Made by a program: the position numbers and the translations under genes
Shown here: piece after piece, positions 63,527-64,000 of the stretch
How the letters are laid out: each line of letters begins with the position of its first letter
Position numbering within the stretch: position 1 is the first letter of the stretch
Notes under the pieces: model-generated
Seen by the model: only the letters and a program-made list of their open reading frames with translations
The model's database searches: none
What the model was told of the DNA's origin: nothing
Source: Albitalea sp966211955
GTDB lineage: Bacteria > Pseudomonadota > Gammaproteobacteria > Burkholderiales > Burkholderiaceae_C
Direction: 5' to 3'
Length of the DNA stretch: 64,000 nucleotides
Assembly: GCA_966211955.1 (NCBI GenBank)
Contig: CBIHOF010000005.1
Span: 220,943 to 284,942, forward strand

Positions 63527-63955
63527 GGGGTGATTGTGCTCCGGTGTTGTTAAGCAAAGCGATCGGTAATCGCACGACGTTTGTCAGCTCTTGCACCTCT
63601 GATGGCGGCGCCCGGTGTCGTCCTCACTGTCGGCAATTTGCCTGAGGTCGCCATGCAGGCTGCATGGCGCTCAAGCCCAAAGCCGTTGCGCTCGAAGGGT
63701 GCTGGTCAAGGAAGATTGAATCATAGAGAGATGCGGCACAGGTGGGTCAACCAAAACCCAACTTGATGACAAGCGTTGGGTCGTCCTTGCCTTTGGTCTT
63801 CGCAGAGAAGCAAGACCAGACACGCATGAGGTTCTATGTGGGGAAGGTGGCGCCTTGGGACATCTTCTCGTGAATAGCAGACACGAGGGTCCACGCCGAT
63901 GCCGTGGAATTCCACCGAGAGAATGTCTTGTTGAAATCGACAATCCTCGAGAGTA
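63527..63955. other. Gene-poor stretch between the XRE gene and tRNA-Met
   Basis: About 430 bases of visibly lower GC than the rest of the window. Short open frames exist on both strands but none looks like a known protein. The base composition and position beside a tRNA could mark a decayed insertion, but no integrase or repeat of the tRNA end is visible. Confidence 0.4.
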
Positions 63956-64000
63956 TGGTAGGCCGTGCTGGGCTCGAACCAGCGACCAAAGGATTATGAG
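63956..64000 (-). tRNA. tRNA-Met (CAT anticodon), 3' part
   Basis: On the minus strand the sequence reads CTCATAA (anticodon loop with CAT), then the 3' anticodon stem, a T arm GCTGG-TTCGAGC-CCAGC with perfect stem, the 3' acceptor strand ACGGCCT and an encoded ACCA end. The 5' half lies beyond the window. Elongator Met is likely; a lysidine-modified Ile tRNA with CAT cannot be excluded from this part. Confidence 0.85.

Overview
The window is about 64 kb of high-GC, gene-dense chromosome. The long open frames antisense to most genes are typical of GC-rich codon use. Gene content points to a betaproteobacterium of the order Burkholderiales, probably near the Rubrivivax/Leptothrix/Piscinibacter group: two PEP-CTERM proteins, a GltIJKL importer, a fadNAE-like beta-oxidation operon, MocR, GlxA and MalT-type regulators, and scattered GC-rich palindromic repeats. 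No phage, complete insertion sequence or CRISPR array was seen. This taxonomic call is inference from gene content only.

Layout. 1-2.4 kb: end of an SRPBCC gene, a VOC protein and a cytochrome P450 broken by a one-base frameshift. 2.5-9.4 kb (minus): LysR regulator, aspartate ammonia-lyase, two amino-acid binding proteins and the GltJKL importer, which together look like an aspartate/glutamate uptake and catabolism unit. 9.4-12.5 kb: Atm1-type exporter, acyl-CoA thioesterase, phosphoribosyltransferase. 12.5-23 kb (minus): a long lipid-catabolism operon running TetR, acyl-CoA dehydrogenase, DUF2147, FadN-like multifunctional enzyme, a DUF559 nuclease cassette, thiolase, alpha/beta hydrolase, enoyl-CoA hydratase, SGNH hydrolase and SDR. 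23-32 kb (plus): HNH nuclease, glycine-zipper lipoprotein, a 1984-residue protein joining two alpha/beta hydrolase domains to a CHAT caspase-like protease, and catalase. 32-41 kb: PBP1A, CHRD protein, GlxA-type regulator, flavin reductase-like protein, enoyl-CoA hydratase, a divergent FMN-barrel/MocR pair and a CHASE3-GGDEF diguanylate cyclase. 41.5-51.6 kb: a beta-glucoside locus with a GH3 lipoprotein, GH1 glucosidase, sugar ABC importer and LacI repressor, with two near-perfect LacI-type operators in the divergent promoter. 51.8-60.8 kb: PEP-CTERM protein, ThDP-dependent dehydrogenase E1 pair, cupin, hemerythrin-like protein, diheme cytochrome c, a MalT/AcoK-type regulator and a second PEP-CTERM protein. 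61-64 kb: class A beta-lactamase, a GNAT gene remnant, a fumarylacetoacetase-family protein with a lipoprotein-like leader, an XRE protein and the 3' part of a tRNA-Met.

The most unusual item is the CHAT/dual-hydrolase protein at 24657-30611. Other points worth attention are a near-identical motif placed upstream of three genes beside the AcoK-like regulator, a textbook MocR operator array, and a DUF559 gene bounded by inverted repeats inside the fad operon.
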